NCBI GenBank assembly: GCA_038501195.1 | Contig: JBBPUQ010000005.1 | Location: 2,728,001-2,792,000, forward strand | Origin: Nemania diffusa | Taxonomy: Eukaryota > Ascomycota > Sordariomycetes > Xylariales > Xylariaceae | Direction: 5' to 3' | DNA: 64,000 nt | Shown here: positions 14,601-28,160 of the stretch, one piece after another | How the letters are laid out: each line of letters begins with the position of its first letter | How positions within the stretch are numbered: the first letter of the stretch is position 1 | Translations under genes and position numbers: made by a program | The notes under the pieces: generated by a model | Database searches by the model: none | Seen by the model: only the letters and a program-made list of their open reading frames with translations | What the model was told of the DNA's origin: nothing

Positions 14601-16150
14601 ATAATATAATTATTATATTTAATATATTTTTTAAACAATTAAATATAATTAAAATAAATATATTAATAATTTAAAATATATTTTAGTTTATATAATATAA
14701 TTTAAACTAATATAATTAAATAAAAACTTTTTAAATAAAATTTATATAAAAAATTAAAAATAAAATAACTAAACTATATAAAAAATTTAAATTAGTTATA
14801 TAAAATTATAAAATTAATAATAAAGTTTAAATTTTTATATAAATATTAATAATTTAATATATAAATTAATAATTTATTATAACTTTAAAACTATTGTTAA
14901 TTTAAAATTACAATATATATATAAAATTATAAAACATTTTTTAAATATATATATAATTATATAATAAATTAAATTAAAAAATTTATATTTATTTATTAAA
15001 AAAACTAAAAAACAAATATATAATATATATTTAAAAAGTTTTTATATAAAAAAAAAACTAAGTTATTATTTTATATAAAATTAAAAGCAAAATTAATATT
15101 TAAATATTTTATTAAATTTAATAAAAATAAAATTTAAATAAACAAATAAAATTTTTTTTTTATTTAATAAAAACAAATTAAATAACTATATATTATTAAT
15201 TTTTATATAAATAATTATTTTTAATAATATATTATTTAATAAATTTAAAATATATATATTATATTAATATATTAATTAAAAATATTATATAATTTATTAA
15301 TTATTATAAAAGTTTAAAAACTATTAAAAAATAACATTAAAGCATTAAATATATAAATATAATAATAAATTAATAATATATAATAAAAACTATATTATAT
15401 ATTTTTAAATTTTAATTATATAAAAATTTTTATTTTTAATAATAAAATATTTATAAATAATAAAAATTTAAGTTTTTAAATTAAATTTATAATTATATTA
15501 GCTAATAAAAAATATATAAAACATGTTTTTATAATCAAAAGTAATATTATTTATTAAAATTTAATTATATATAAATATATTATATATAATATATTAACAA
15601 ATAAGTTATATAATATAATTAATAAATTTAATTATATTATTATATTTAATATAATTTTTTAAAAAATTATTGATATAATAAAATTATTAACTATATTATT
15701 AGTTATATATATTAATTTTAAATTTTTATATAAATGTTTAATTAAATTAAAAACTATATAAAAAAAGCAATTTATAATTAATATTATATTATTTTAAAAA
15801 ATATACAAAAATTGCAAAATTATAAAAAAATATTAAATTAATAATAAAAACAACTTAATAAATATTTATATAAAAAAAAACATTTAATTAAATATTAAAA
15901 AAGCTAATTAATATAAATAAAGTAGTTATATAAATAAAAGTATATATAAATTAATTAAATAATAAAAAAAAAAACAAAAAATCAGTTAATATTAAAATTA
16001 AAATTATTATATAAAAAAAAAAGTTTTAATATTAAATTAATAATTTAATAAAATTTATATATATATATTAAATATATATAATTAAAATTTAAATTAAAAC
16101 TTTTATTAAATAATTAAATAAATAAAAAATACAAAAACTTATTAAAATTT
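11696..16150 (+). pseudogene. H: remnant of a gypsy-like element, plus strand
   Basis: This stretch has no intact frame and no LTR pair I could find. At about 14,803-14,832 the plus strand reads Y-K-I-N-N-K-V-stop-I-F. That fits the F-K-V-G-D-K-V-W-L motif near the C-terminus of gypsy integrase after GGT and GAT became AAT and TGG became TAA. This places the 3' end of H toward 16.1 kb, tail-to-tail with remnant G. The left limit is unknown; it may begin before the tandem repeats at 10.8 kb. The call rests on one motif, so confidence is modest. Confidence 0.4.
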
Positions 16151-19100
16151 ATAAAATTTATAAGTTTTATATATATATATATATAAATAATTTATATATA
16201 GTTTTTTTAGTTATATTTTTTTGTATAAAATATATATATAAATTAATTTAAAACTTTAAAACTTAAAAAAAAAATTTAAATTTTAGAAATTATTTTAAAT
16301 TTTTATATATATATATATATATAAAGTTTTATTAATAAGTTTTAATTTTAAAAATTTTTTTTTTTTTTAAATTTAATTAGTTATTTTAAATAAACTTAAA
16401 AAAAAAAACTATTTAATAAAAAAAACTTTTTTTATATTTTTTTAATAATAAATATATTATTAATATTATTAAATAAATATTAAAAATTTTAAAAAAATTA
16501 ATTTTATAAACTAATTAATTTATTTGTTTTTTTATTTTTTAAAGTTTTATAAATTATTATAAAAGTTTTTAAAATAGTTTATTAAATAAATAATAACTTT
16601 TATATAATTTTAAATATATTTTTTTTTTTTTTTTTAAAATTTTATTATTTAATACTTTTTATTATAATAATATTTAATATAAAATATTATAAAATTTATT
16701 ATTAACTTAATATTTTTTTTTAAATATTTCTTTTAAAAATATATTTTTTTTAAAATATTAACTGCTTTTATTTTTATAATTATATTATTAAAATTTAATA
16801 GTTTAAATTTAAACAATTGTTTATATATTAAAAATTTAATAAGTTTAAAATATATATTATTAAAATTTTATTATAATATAAAAATTATATTTATTTATAT
16901 ATTATTAAAGTTTTAAAATAAGTAATAATATATAGCAATTTTTATAATTTAATTTTTATATTTTAAAAAGTTATTTGTTTAAAAATAATATATTATAATT
17001 ATTAAAAGTTTTATATTTATTGCTTTTTATAGTTTTTTTTAAAAAACAAATATAAATTTACAATTTTTATTTAATATAAATTTTATAAAAATGTTTTAAT
17101 TATAAATAAATAAAAGTTTTGTTAATAATATAATTTAGTTTTTTATTATATATTTTTTATAATTTAGTATTAACAGTAATGTTTTTAAAATAATATATAT
17201 AATTATTATTATTATATTATAATAATTAAATTTTTCGATTTATTAAAATATATTTATAAATAATATATTTAATAAATTTTATATAAAATTTATTACAATT
17301 GTTTTTATTAGTTTTATATTTTTTAATTTAATTAATTAATAGTTTTTATAAAATTTTTTATAACTAATATTATATATTTAATATTTGTTATAATATTTAA
17401 AATATATTTAAACTTTTTATGTTTTTGATTTAATTATATAACTTTTTAAATTTTTTATTGTTTTTTATTTATTAAAATAATATTTGTTATTATAAGCAAT
17501 TTTAAAAAAATTTTTAATTTATATATTAAATATATATAATTTATATTTATTTTTTTATTTATATTATATAACAAACTATTAATTATTATAAAAAAATATT
17601 TAAGTTGTTTAAAATTTATAATGTTTTTATTACTTTTTTAAATATTAATTAAAATTTTTTAATATTTAAAATCTTTATTATAATTTATAATAATATTTTT
17701 TTATATATTGTTTTTTATTATTGCTTTTATAACTATTTAAATTTAGTTTAATCTTAATTTTTTATTTATTTTTTTAATTTTTTTTATTTTATTAATTTAA
17801 TTTGTTATAGTTTAAAATTAACTAAAAATATTTAATATAAAATTAAATTATTTTAATAAATAAAAAACTTATAAATTATATTAAAATAAATAAATAAATA
17901 TATTTATAAAATATTTATTTATTTAATTTATAAAAGCTATATTAATATTAGTTTAATTAAATATTTTTTTAATTATTAAATAATTAATTAATATTATTAT
18001 TTAATTATATAAAGCTTTTATAATTGTTTAAAATTTTTTATATTTTTAAACAATATATATAACTTTTATTTTTAATAGTTTATATTTTATTTTAAACTGC
18101 AATAAATATTTATTTAAAAATATAATTAATAAAACTTATATATTTAAAATTAATGTTTTTAGTTTTTAAATATAACTATTTTTTAATTAAAATAATATTA
18201 GTTTAAACTTTTTTTTAAAAAAACGATTAATTTATATAAACAAAGTTTTAATAAAATTATAATAATAAAAAATTATATTATTATATATTAGTTTTTATAT
18301 AGTTTTAAATAAAGCTTTTTTTTTAACTATTAAAATAAATAAAATAGTTTAATAATATATTTGTTATTTATTAAAATTATTAATTACTATATGTTTTAAT
18401 TGTTTTTTTTTGTTTAAAAAAGCTACTTTTTATTATTATAACAATTTAATATATTATATATAATATAACAATAATATTTTTAATGATTTTATATTTTTAA
18501 AATATTGTTTTAATGCTTTTAATTAATTTAAAAACTATAAGTTTTTAAATATTTTTAACTGCTTTGTTATAATAAACAGTTTAAATATATTTATTTAAAA
18601 CTTTAATAGTTTTATTAATAAATATTTCAAAAATAATTTTTTAAAAAATAGCAAAATTTACTATTTATAAAATAATTTAAATATTTAATAATAATATTTA
18701 TAAAATAATCGCAGTTTATTTATAAATTATTATATATATATAAATAAATTTTAAAATTTTATTAATATTATTATAAATTTTTTTAAACTTTTTAAATTTA
18801 TAATAATCAATTTATTTTAATATTTTAAATAAATTTTAAACTAGTAAAAAAAAATGTTATATTTATTATTAAAATATAATTTTTTTTTTAAATTAATACT
18901 ATTACTTTTAATTATAATAAAAATAAATAATTGTTTAATATTATTATTTTATTAAAAGCTTATAAATTAATTATAAATTAAATATATAGCTTTTTTTTTA
19001 TATAATTAAATAATAAAAATTAAATATATTAAAAATAATAGTTTATTTATTTATTTTATATAGCTTTGTTTATATAATTTATTAAATATTAAATTTACTA

Positions 19101-22100
19101 TATAATAATTTTTAATGTTTAAAAAATATAAACAATAATTAAATTTAAACTTTTATTAATTATTTATTAAAAATATTTTTATTTGTTTATTTTTTAAAAT
19201 ATTAATAATATTTTAATTAAACTAAACTTTAAATATTTTTTTTAATAAATTTAATATTTTTTAAATTAGCAGATTTTTTTTAATATAAATAAATTAACTA
19301 ATAGTTATTTTTACTTTTTTTTTTTAAAAAAAACTTTTTTATATTTATTTTAATATTTTTAAAAATTACTTTTTTAATTAATAATACATTTTTTAATATA
19401 ATTAAGTATAAAATAATTAATTTTATAACTATAGCTATTTTATTTTTATAAAAAAGTTTAAATATAAATTTATAATTTAAAAATAAAAGTTTATATATTA
19501 TAAATCTATAAACTGTTTTTTTAAGTTTTAAAACTACTTTTTATAAAAATATTATTTTATATATATATAAATAAATTAAAAAATATATATAAAAAAGTAT
19601 TTTAAAGTTATTTATATTAATAAATATAATTTTATAGCTTTTATAATTAATAACTATGTTATAAAAGTTTAAAAATTTATTTTTAAAAAATATAGCAAAT
19701 TTAATATTTTTATTTAATATTTATATAAACTTAATAACTTTTAAAAGTTTAAAAAATTTATAGTTATTATATTTTAATAAATAAAATATAAAAATAGTTT
19801 AGTTTATATATTAAATATATTTATTATTAATATTTTTGACTTTTTTTTTTATATTATGTAATTATATATAAAAAGTTAATAAAAGTTTTATATATTATTA
19901 AGTTTTTTTTAGCTTTAATATTTATATAAACTATAATATTATTTTTATTAAACTTGTTATATATAATTATTTTTAAATATAAAAATTAATTATTTAAAAA
20001 CTTTTTTGTTTAAATATTAATTTTTTAAATTTTAAATAATATTATTTATAAATATAATATAATTAGTTTAGTTTTTTTGTTTTTTTTTTTAAAAAGTTGT
20101 TATTTTATATTATTAATATTATATTTATTAAAACTATTTAATATATAAAATTTATATTTTAATATTTATATTACTTTAAATATATAAAAAGTTTATTTTA
20201 AAAAAAAAAAAATTATTATATTATTTATATAAACAATATAATATATATATAAACAACAAAAATTTATTTTATTTTTTAATATATTTATTATATTTATTAA
20301 TATATTTATTATATTTTTTTATTAAATTAAATGTTTAATTATAATATTTATATATTTTATTATAATTAATTAATATATATATACTATTATTTTTATTTAA
20401 AAATTAATTACTTTTTAAACTAAAAGTTAATATATTTTTATTGCTTTTAAATTAGTTATTTTATACTATATAAATATAATTACAATTATATTTATTTTGT
20501 TGTTTATTTTAATTATTTTTTCGCTTTTACTTTTTTTTTTTTAAACAAGTTTTTACAACTTATTTTATTAAAGTTAAAATTTATTTTATTGTTTATATTT
20601 TTAAAAAAAGTTTTGTTAATTTTATAACGTGTTTTTTTTATTTTAAATTTTGTTTTAATTATATTAGTTATTATTATATTATTTATAACAAAACTTTTAT
20701 TTATTATATTAATTTTAATATATAAATTTTTTAAAAAGCTACTTTTATTTATTAATATTTTAATTTATATAAGCTTTTTAAAACAGTTTAAAATAATCTT
20801 TTTATATTATTACTAACAAAATTAGTTTTATTTTTATTATTTTTATTATATAAAATAATAAAATGTTATTTTTGTTTTAAATAAAAACTAATAAATATGT
20901 TTTAGTTTTAAAGTTTATATTTGTTTAAATAGCTATTATAATATTATATTAGTTATAATTGTTATAACTTAATATTTTTATAGCTTATATATATTTAAGT
21001 TTTTTTTAAATAAAGTTAATTATAGCTATGTTATTTTTAACTATATTTTTAAATATAAACTTAGTTATATTAAACTATTTTGTTATAATTACAGTTTATA
21101 TTATAAATTGTTAAATTAATTTATTAAATATAGCTATAAAACTTTTAACTTTTAAATAAATTTATATTTACTTTATTAATTTATTATTTTATTATATAAT
21201 AGTAAGTTTTTTTATTAAAATTTAAAATATAATTAAAATTTGTTTAATATTATTTTTAATAATATCTTTATTTTTAAAAAAAAATTAATATAGTTAACAA
21301 AACTATATATATTTATAAAAATTAACTTGTTTTTATTAATAATTAAATTTTTATTATTAAAATTATTACAATTTAAATTAAATAAACTAATATTAAATTG
21401 TTTTAATTACTAAAATTTAAAAAAAAAGTTATTAATATTATAATTAAATATTTATAATATAAAACTTTTTTAATAACAATTATTTTTATATAGTTTATTT
21501 AAGTTTTTATTTAAATAAAAATTATGTTTAAATTAATATAAACTTTTTAAATTGCTAAATAAAAAATTGCTTAAATTGTTAAATTAATAAATTATATATT
21601 ACAAAAAATATTAGTTAAATAATTATTACAGTATAAAAAAAGTTAAACTTTTGTTTTATTTAATTATTAATATATAATTAAATAATAAAATAAATTGTTT
21701 AAATTAAAATTTAATACTATTGTTAATTTAAATTAAAATTTAATTATAAGTTAAATTAATTAAGTTTAAAATTAAACTATAAATATTAAATTAGTTTAAT
21801 TTATTAATATTATAATTAAATTAAATTATTATATTAAATTATATATTAATTAAAGAATATTATATATAAATGCTATATATTTTATTTAATTTAATATATA
21901 CTATTGTATTTTGTTTATATTGTAATAAAAATTACTTGTTAATTTTTATAGTTTAATAAGTTTTAGCTATAAAATAAATATAAAAAAAAGTAATAACATT
22001 TAGGTTTATATATATTATTATTAAAATGCTTTAATATTAAACAGCTTTAAATAAAAAAAAATAAAAGTAATTATTTAAAACAAAAGTTGTAATAAAAATT

Positions 22101-23178
22101 ATAATAATAATTTATTAAATAAACTTTTTTTAAAAATTAATTTAATTTAAAAAGCAGATTTTGTTTTTAATAATATTACTAAGTTAATAATTTTGTTAAT
22201 TATTAATTTAAATAATTAAATTAATATTACAAATTAATTTTTTATATTTTTTAACTTTTTTTATATATTAACTATATTATTAACTATTATATTTAACTTT
22301 TTTTAAATAGTTAAATATTTAATAAATTGTTTAAAGTTTTATTTAATAACTATTTTTTATATTTAAATATTTTAAAGTTTATATTAAATATATTTTTAAA
22401 AAGTTATATTATTGTTAATTTTTAAAAAAATAATAAATATTTTAAAGTTTATATTTAAAAATATAACAAAGAAATTTACATTTATTATTTAAACCTTTTT
22501 GCTATTATATAATATAAATAGTTAAAAATATATAATTATTAAAAACATTTAGCTTTAGTTTTTAAATATAACTTTATTAACTAAAGCAAAATTGCATTTT
22601 ATATTTATAATTAATGTTTTTTTTTTAAAAAGCTTTATAAAAATAATTTATTTACTTTAATTAATTTTAAAATAAAGTTTTTAATATTTATTAATTTATA
22701 AAATTTATATAATTTATTTAAATTTGTTATTAATAATAATATAAGCTTTTATTAAAAAAATATAAAACAATTTAAATATTTAAAGTTATATATAATATAA
22801 CTTAAATATAAATTATAAAAATAATTTTTTTTAATAAATATTTATTTTTTAATAAATAATATATATATATAAAATTAAATAAATAAATTTTAAATATATA
22901 AATAATATAAAATAAAATAACAAAATATAAATAAAGAATTTTATATATTATTAAAAAACTTAATATAAAATTTAAAAATATAAATATAAATCAAAGTTTA
23001 AAAAAACAATAATTAAAAATATTATAAATATTAAATAAATAAAAATTAATCAAAGTTTAAAATTTAAAAAAACAATAAATTTTAATTAATTAATATTGTT
23101 TTAAATATAATAATATTAAAAATAAAAACAGTTATTTTATATAAAATATAAAAATAATTTATTTTATATAAAGTTTTA
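16151..23178 (-). pseudogene. G: remnant of an F-related element, minus strand
   Basis: The plus strand from about 16.9 to 17.6 kb aligns with gaps to F2 at about 40.2-40.9 kb. It includes a shared TTTTATATTTTTTAATT core and a TTTATATTATATAA block. On the minus strand at about 17,290-17,340 the codons read N-I-K-L-I-K-T-I-V, again the integrase D-R-L-T-K-T stretch, and here Thr is still ACA. It is therefore a diverged relative of family F. Its 3' end would lie near 16.2 kb, and its 5' part runs toward 23 kb, where element C is inserted; more of it may continue after 36,819. I could not find its LTRs. Confidence 0.45.
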
Positions 23179-23183
23179 ACTAG

Positions 23184-23416
23184 TATTATATAAAATTTAT
23201 AAAAAAAACAGAGCTTTAAATAAATAAAGCTATATTATATAAAAAATCTATAAATAAAAAAAAAAAAAAAAGTTAAAAGTCTTTCTGTAAAAAAATTGCT
23301 TATATATATATATAAAATAGTTTAAAGTAACAATAAATAAAATCATTTATTTAATTATATAATAAAGCTATTTAATTTATTTAAATAATTAAACTAATAT
23401 TAATTAATTTGTAATT
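23184..23416 (-). repeat. C 3' LTR
   Basis: About 233 bp, the same repeat as the LTRs of A and B in reverse orientation. I counted 22 G or C here against 37 in the 5' LTR of the same element. Ends may shift by one base, because a 4 bp duplication (CTAG) with an LTR starting TAGTTAC fits equally well. Confidence 0.85.
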
Positions 23417-25080
23417 ATTTCTTTTTTAAAAAAATACTTTGTTTATAAGTTATAAAAATTAAATATATAAATTTTAATTAACTGCTTTTTAACGAAAAAA
23501 AAAATCGCTTTAAATATTTACTATATTATTAATTACTAAATTTTTTTTTTTTAAATTATAATAAAGTTTTTTTATATATTAATATTGTTATTTTTTATTA
23601 ATATTATATTTTAAATATACTTTTTATATATATTTTTTTATTTTATAAAGTTAATAAGTTATTATTTTTATAAAACTTTTTAACTATATTATTTTAAATT
23701 ATTTATAGCTAACTTTTTAGCTTTAATAATAGTTTTACTATATTTAAATTATTATTATAAAACTTTTTTAATAATATAAAATTATTTTAAAAGTTTTTAA
23801 TATAATATTATTTATTATTAATATTTTAGCTTTTTTAATCGATTTAGTACTATAGTTTTTAATAATATAAATATACTATATATATTTTTTTACTTTAAAT
23901 TTTTTTTTATTTTTAAATTTAAATATTTTATTTTTAAAATTACTATTTTTTTAACTTATTAATAAATTGTTAAAATATTTTTATAAACAGTTAATATAAT
24001 ATTAATTTATAACTTTTTAAAATAAAAAAATTTATAATATAAATATATTGTTATTTTTTTTTAAAATTTTATATATTTATTATATTATTAAATAATTAAA
24101 TTTATTTAAAGATTTATTAATTATTTAAAATTGCTCTTTTTTTAATATAAATATATAATTATTTATATCAAAGTTGAAATTTTAACATTTTTTATTAGTT
24201 TATATAATTATATAATATTATATATATTTTAAGTTTTTTTTAATAAAGTTTATAAATTATATAATTTTTTATATTTTGTTTTAAATTTTAAATTATAACA
24301 TTTCTTTAGCTATTAATAAATTTTTTAGTTTTTTTTAAATTATATAATTTTTTCAATTAAAATAAAATAATATTAAAAAATTTATTTTAATTTTATAAAA
24401 AAACAATTTAATAAATTTATAAAATAATAATATTTATATATACTTTATAATTAAAATTTATTTATATTAATTGTTTTAATAATAGTTAATATAAAGTCGA
24501 AATTATTAATTTAAATATTTATTTATAATTTTAATTTGTTTTATAGTTTTATAATCATTTATAAATATTAAAATATATTAAATTTTTATAATTTTATATA
24601 ATTTATTTATAAAAACAAATATAAATTAAAACTTTTTATTAAAAGTTAATATAACTAATATTTTAAAAACTTAAAAAAAACTTTTATAATATATTTATAT
24701 AATATTTTTTATAGTTGTTTATATAATATATAATATAATTTAAGTTTTTTTTTTAATTAATTTATTATAATTAATATATTGTTATAATTATATTTATTTT
24801 TAAATATTTATTTAAAATTTACAATTAAATATTTTTAAATATAATTTAAAATAAAAAAAAAATAAACTTATTAAATATTTTATTATATAAAATTTTTATA
24901 AAATAATATTTTATATAATTAAAAATATATATACTATAGTTTTTTTTAAATTTGAGCTATTAATAATATTTTATAAAAAACTTATATATATATTTTTTTT
25001 TTAAATATATAATAAATATTTTATTATATATTTTTTAAATAAATTATATATATAAATATAAAAAGTCGAAAATTATAAAT

Positions 25081-25390
25081 TGTAATAAATATAATATTAA
25101 TAATAAATTTAAAAATTAAATAATATTATATATTTTAAAAAAAAAACTAAAATTAAAAAAATTAAAAAATAAATTTAACTTTTTTAATTAAATTAATATA
25201 TTTATATAAATGTTTTTTTATTTATTACTTTTACTTTTTTATATTTATTATTTTATTTAATTTTTAATAAATTTATTATTTTAAATAAATAATAAAATTT
25301 ATTTAGTTATTTTAATTATTTATTAATTATATTATATATATTAACTATTTTTAAAATTTATTTATTTAAATATAAATATAATTTATAATA
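25081..25390 (-). repeat. D 3' LTR
   Basis: The left direct repeat of 310 bp. It is more degraded than the right copy: the AGCAATAAA, AAATCAACA and TTTAGCTATT stretches of the right LTR read AATAATAAA, AAATTAATA and TTTAGTTATT here. Confidence 0.88.
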
Positions 25391-27845
25391 ATTTTGTTTA
25401 TATAAAAAAAAAGTTTAATTTAAGTTTTTATTATTATAAATATTTAAATTATAAGTTTTTTATAAATTAATATTTTTAAATAATAAAAAAATACTTTTAA
25501 TATATATAATTAATTTATATATAAAAGTTTTTAATTTTTATTATTTTTTTATTATATTAATAGTTAATTTAATAAAATTATTAACTTTTATATAATATTA
25601 TATATATATTTAAAAAAAATTTTATTTTTTATATATATAATGTTTTTTTTTTATATTAACTTTATTATTATTAAAATATTTTTTTATATATATTTTTTTT
25701 TATATTGTTTTTTTTTATTTTAATAATTTTATTAAAAAAATTTTTATATTAAAGTTTTAATTATAAAATTTCTATATATATATTAAAAAGTTTTTTTATA
25801 TATTTATTAAATATTATTAATTATGATAATTTTATTTTTTTTTAAATTATTTTATAATAAAGTTTATTTAATTTAATATATAATAATAAAACTTTTTTAA
25901 CTTTTTATTTTTTTTTATTATATTTAAAATTTATAACTTTTTTTTTTAAATATTTAAAATTTTACTTTAAAAATAAATTTTTTAAATATTTATATAATTA
26001 ATTTATATAAAACTATTAAAATTTTTTTTAAAAGTTTAATAAATAAAATTTAAAATTATTTTTTTTAATATTATTAATAATTTTATAATATATTTTTATT
26101 ATTAAATAGTTTAATTTATTATTAAGTTAATTTATTTGTTTTTTTTTTTTTTATAAAATATATATTTAATTTTTTATTAAAAAATTTAAATTTTATTAAT
26201 ATTTATTAATTTAATTAATTATTTTTTATTAAATTTAAAATATTTATAATTTTATTATTATTATATATTTATATATTTTAATTATAAAGTTTTATATTTT
26301 TTTATAATTTAATTTTTTTTTATTAATTTAAATATTAACTTTTTTATTTTAGCTTTTTAATTAAATATTATTTTTATAACTTAATTAATTAATATTTTAT
26401 ATAAAAATAAACTTTTTAATAATTTATATAATAATAATATTTATATTATATTTAATGTTAATAATATTTTAAATTAGTTTTTTTAAAAATAATTAATAAA
26501 AAATTATAATTTTTAATTTATTTATTAATATATAATTTTTATTTATTTAATAGTTTATTTATAACTAGTAAAAAAAAAATTTAGTTTTATTTTATAAATT
26601 TAAAATAATTTATTTATAAATTTAATTATAAATTAAAAATTATAATTATTAATAAAACTTTTTAATTAATTATATATTTAATATAATTTATTATAATATA
26701 TTTTTATAACTTATTTTATAATTATTATATTTTTATAAATTATAATTTATATAAATTTAAATAGTTTATTAATTATATAAAAAATTATATTATTTTTATT
26801 ATTATTAAAAAAAAATATTTAAAATTTATTATTATATATTGCTATATATATTTTAATATTTTTAAAAATTTTAATTTTTTTAATATTTTATTTTTTAAAA
26901 TTTTAGTTATTTTATATAAATAGTTTATTATATATTAGTTTATTTTTTTATAAATTTTAAACTATTAATATTTTTAAGTTATTAAAACTTTTATTTTTTT
27001 TTTTTTTTAAATATATAATAATTAATTAAATATATATTTTTTTAATTAATTTAATATATAAATAATTAATATTTAATATTATTAAATATTTTTTATATAA
27101 TATTAAATTATTTAATATTATTTAATTTAAGTTTTAATTAATATAAACTTTTTTTTTATATTTATTTAAATTTTTATTAATTTTATTAGCTTTTAAAACT
27201 AAATTAGTTAATAATATTTTAAAAATTAATAAAAATATAATATTATTCTTTAATATATATATTATTATAAACTTTTATAAAGTTTTTTTTAAAAAAGTTA
27301 TTAATTTAAATAAAGCTATTATTTTTTTTTTTTTTTTTTTTTTCTTTTATATTTTTATATTTTTTAAATTTAAACAATATATAATTATAAAATAATAATA
27401 ATTTATAAATTTTATTTATTTTATTTATTAAAAGTTTAATATTTTTTTTATATTAAAATATTTTAAAGCTATATAATTTATTAAAATTATAAAAAAAACA
27501 TTATATATTAATAAATTTTGTTTTTTAATATAATAGCTTTTTTATAATTGCTAATATTTTTTTATTATATATTTTATAATTATATTTTATATTATAAAAT
27601 ATTTTCGAAAAAAAAGCTAGTAATTTTTATAGATTTTTTAAACTGTTTTTTTAAAATAATATATTTAATACTATATTATTAAAAAAATTAGTTTTTATTA
27701 TAATTTTAATATTATAAAAAAAATAATATAAAATAAATATATTTATTAAAATTATTTATAAAGCTTTAAATATTTTTTAATATTTTAAAATTTATTAAAA
27801 TATTATATTAATATATATAAAATTAATAAATAGTTTTATAATTTA

Positions 27846-28160
27846 TTTATATTTTTTTATAAATTTTTTATAAAAGTTATAAAACCTTAAAAATAATTAT
27901 ATTTTTTTAAAATATATATATATTTTTTTTTTATTATAAAATAAGTTTTAATAATATATAATTTTTATTTTATTTAAATAAATTTTTACTTTATATATTT
28001 TTATAATAAATTTTAAAAACTTAATTTTTATTATATAAAACTTATATTTTTTAAAATTAATTTATAACTTAGTTTTTTTTAAATAAATTAATATTTTATT
28101 AATATAATATTTATATTTTAATTTATTATTAAAATAAATTAATATATTATTACTATATAT
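27846..28160 (-). pseudogene. Fossil reverse transcriptase of element D
   Basis: On the minus strand the codons around 27,850-27,890 read G-F-Y-N-F-Y-K-K-F-I-K-K-Y-K, then a stop, then I-I-K. This matches the gypsy reverse transcriptase motif L-G-F-x-N-F-Y-R-R-F-I-K-x-Y-S-x-I. About 83 codons upstream, at 28,146-28,157, the codons read Y-S-N-N and are followed by I-L-I-Y. This is the catalytic Y-x-D-D motif with both GAT codons changed to AAT. The spacing of the two motifs is normal for the family. The gene is non-functional. Confidence 0.65.

Noticed and set aside
8296..23178. A complete LTR element spanning the region between F1 and C
   Set aside because: I compared the candidate ends near 8.3, 11.7, 16.2 and 22-23 kb by eye and found no direct terminal repeats or duplications, so no boundaries are claimed.
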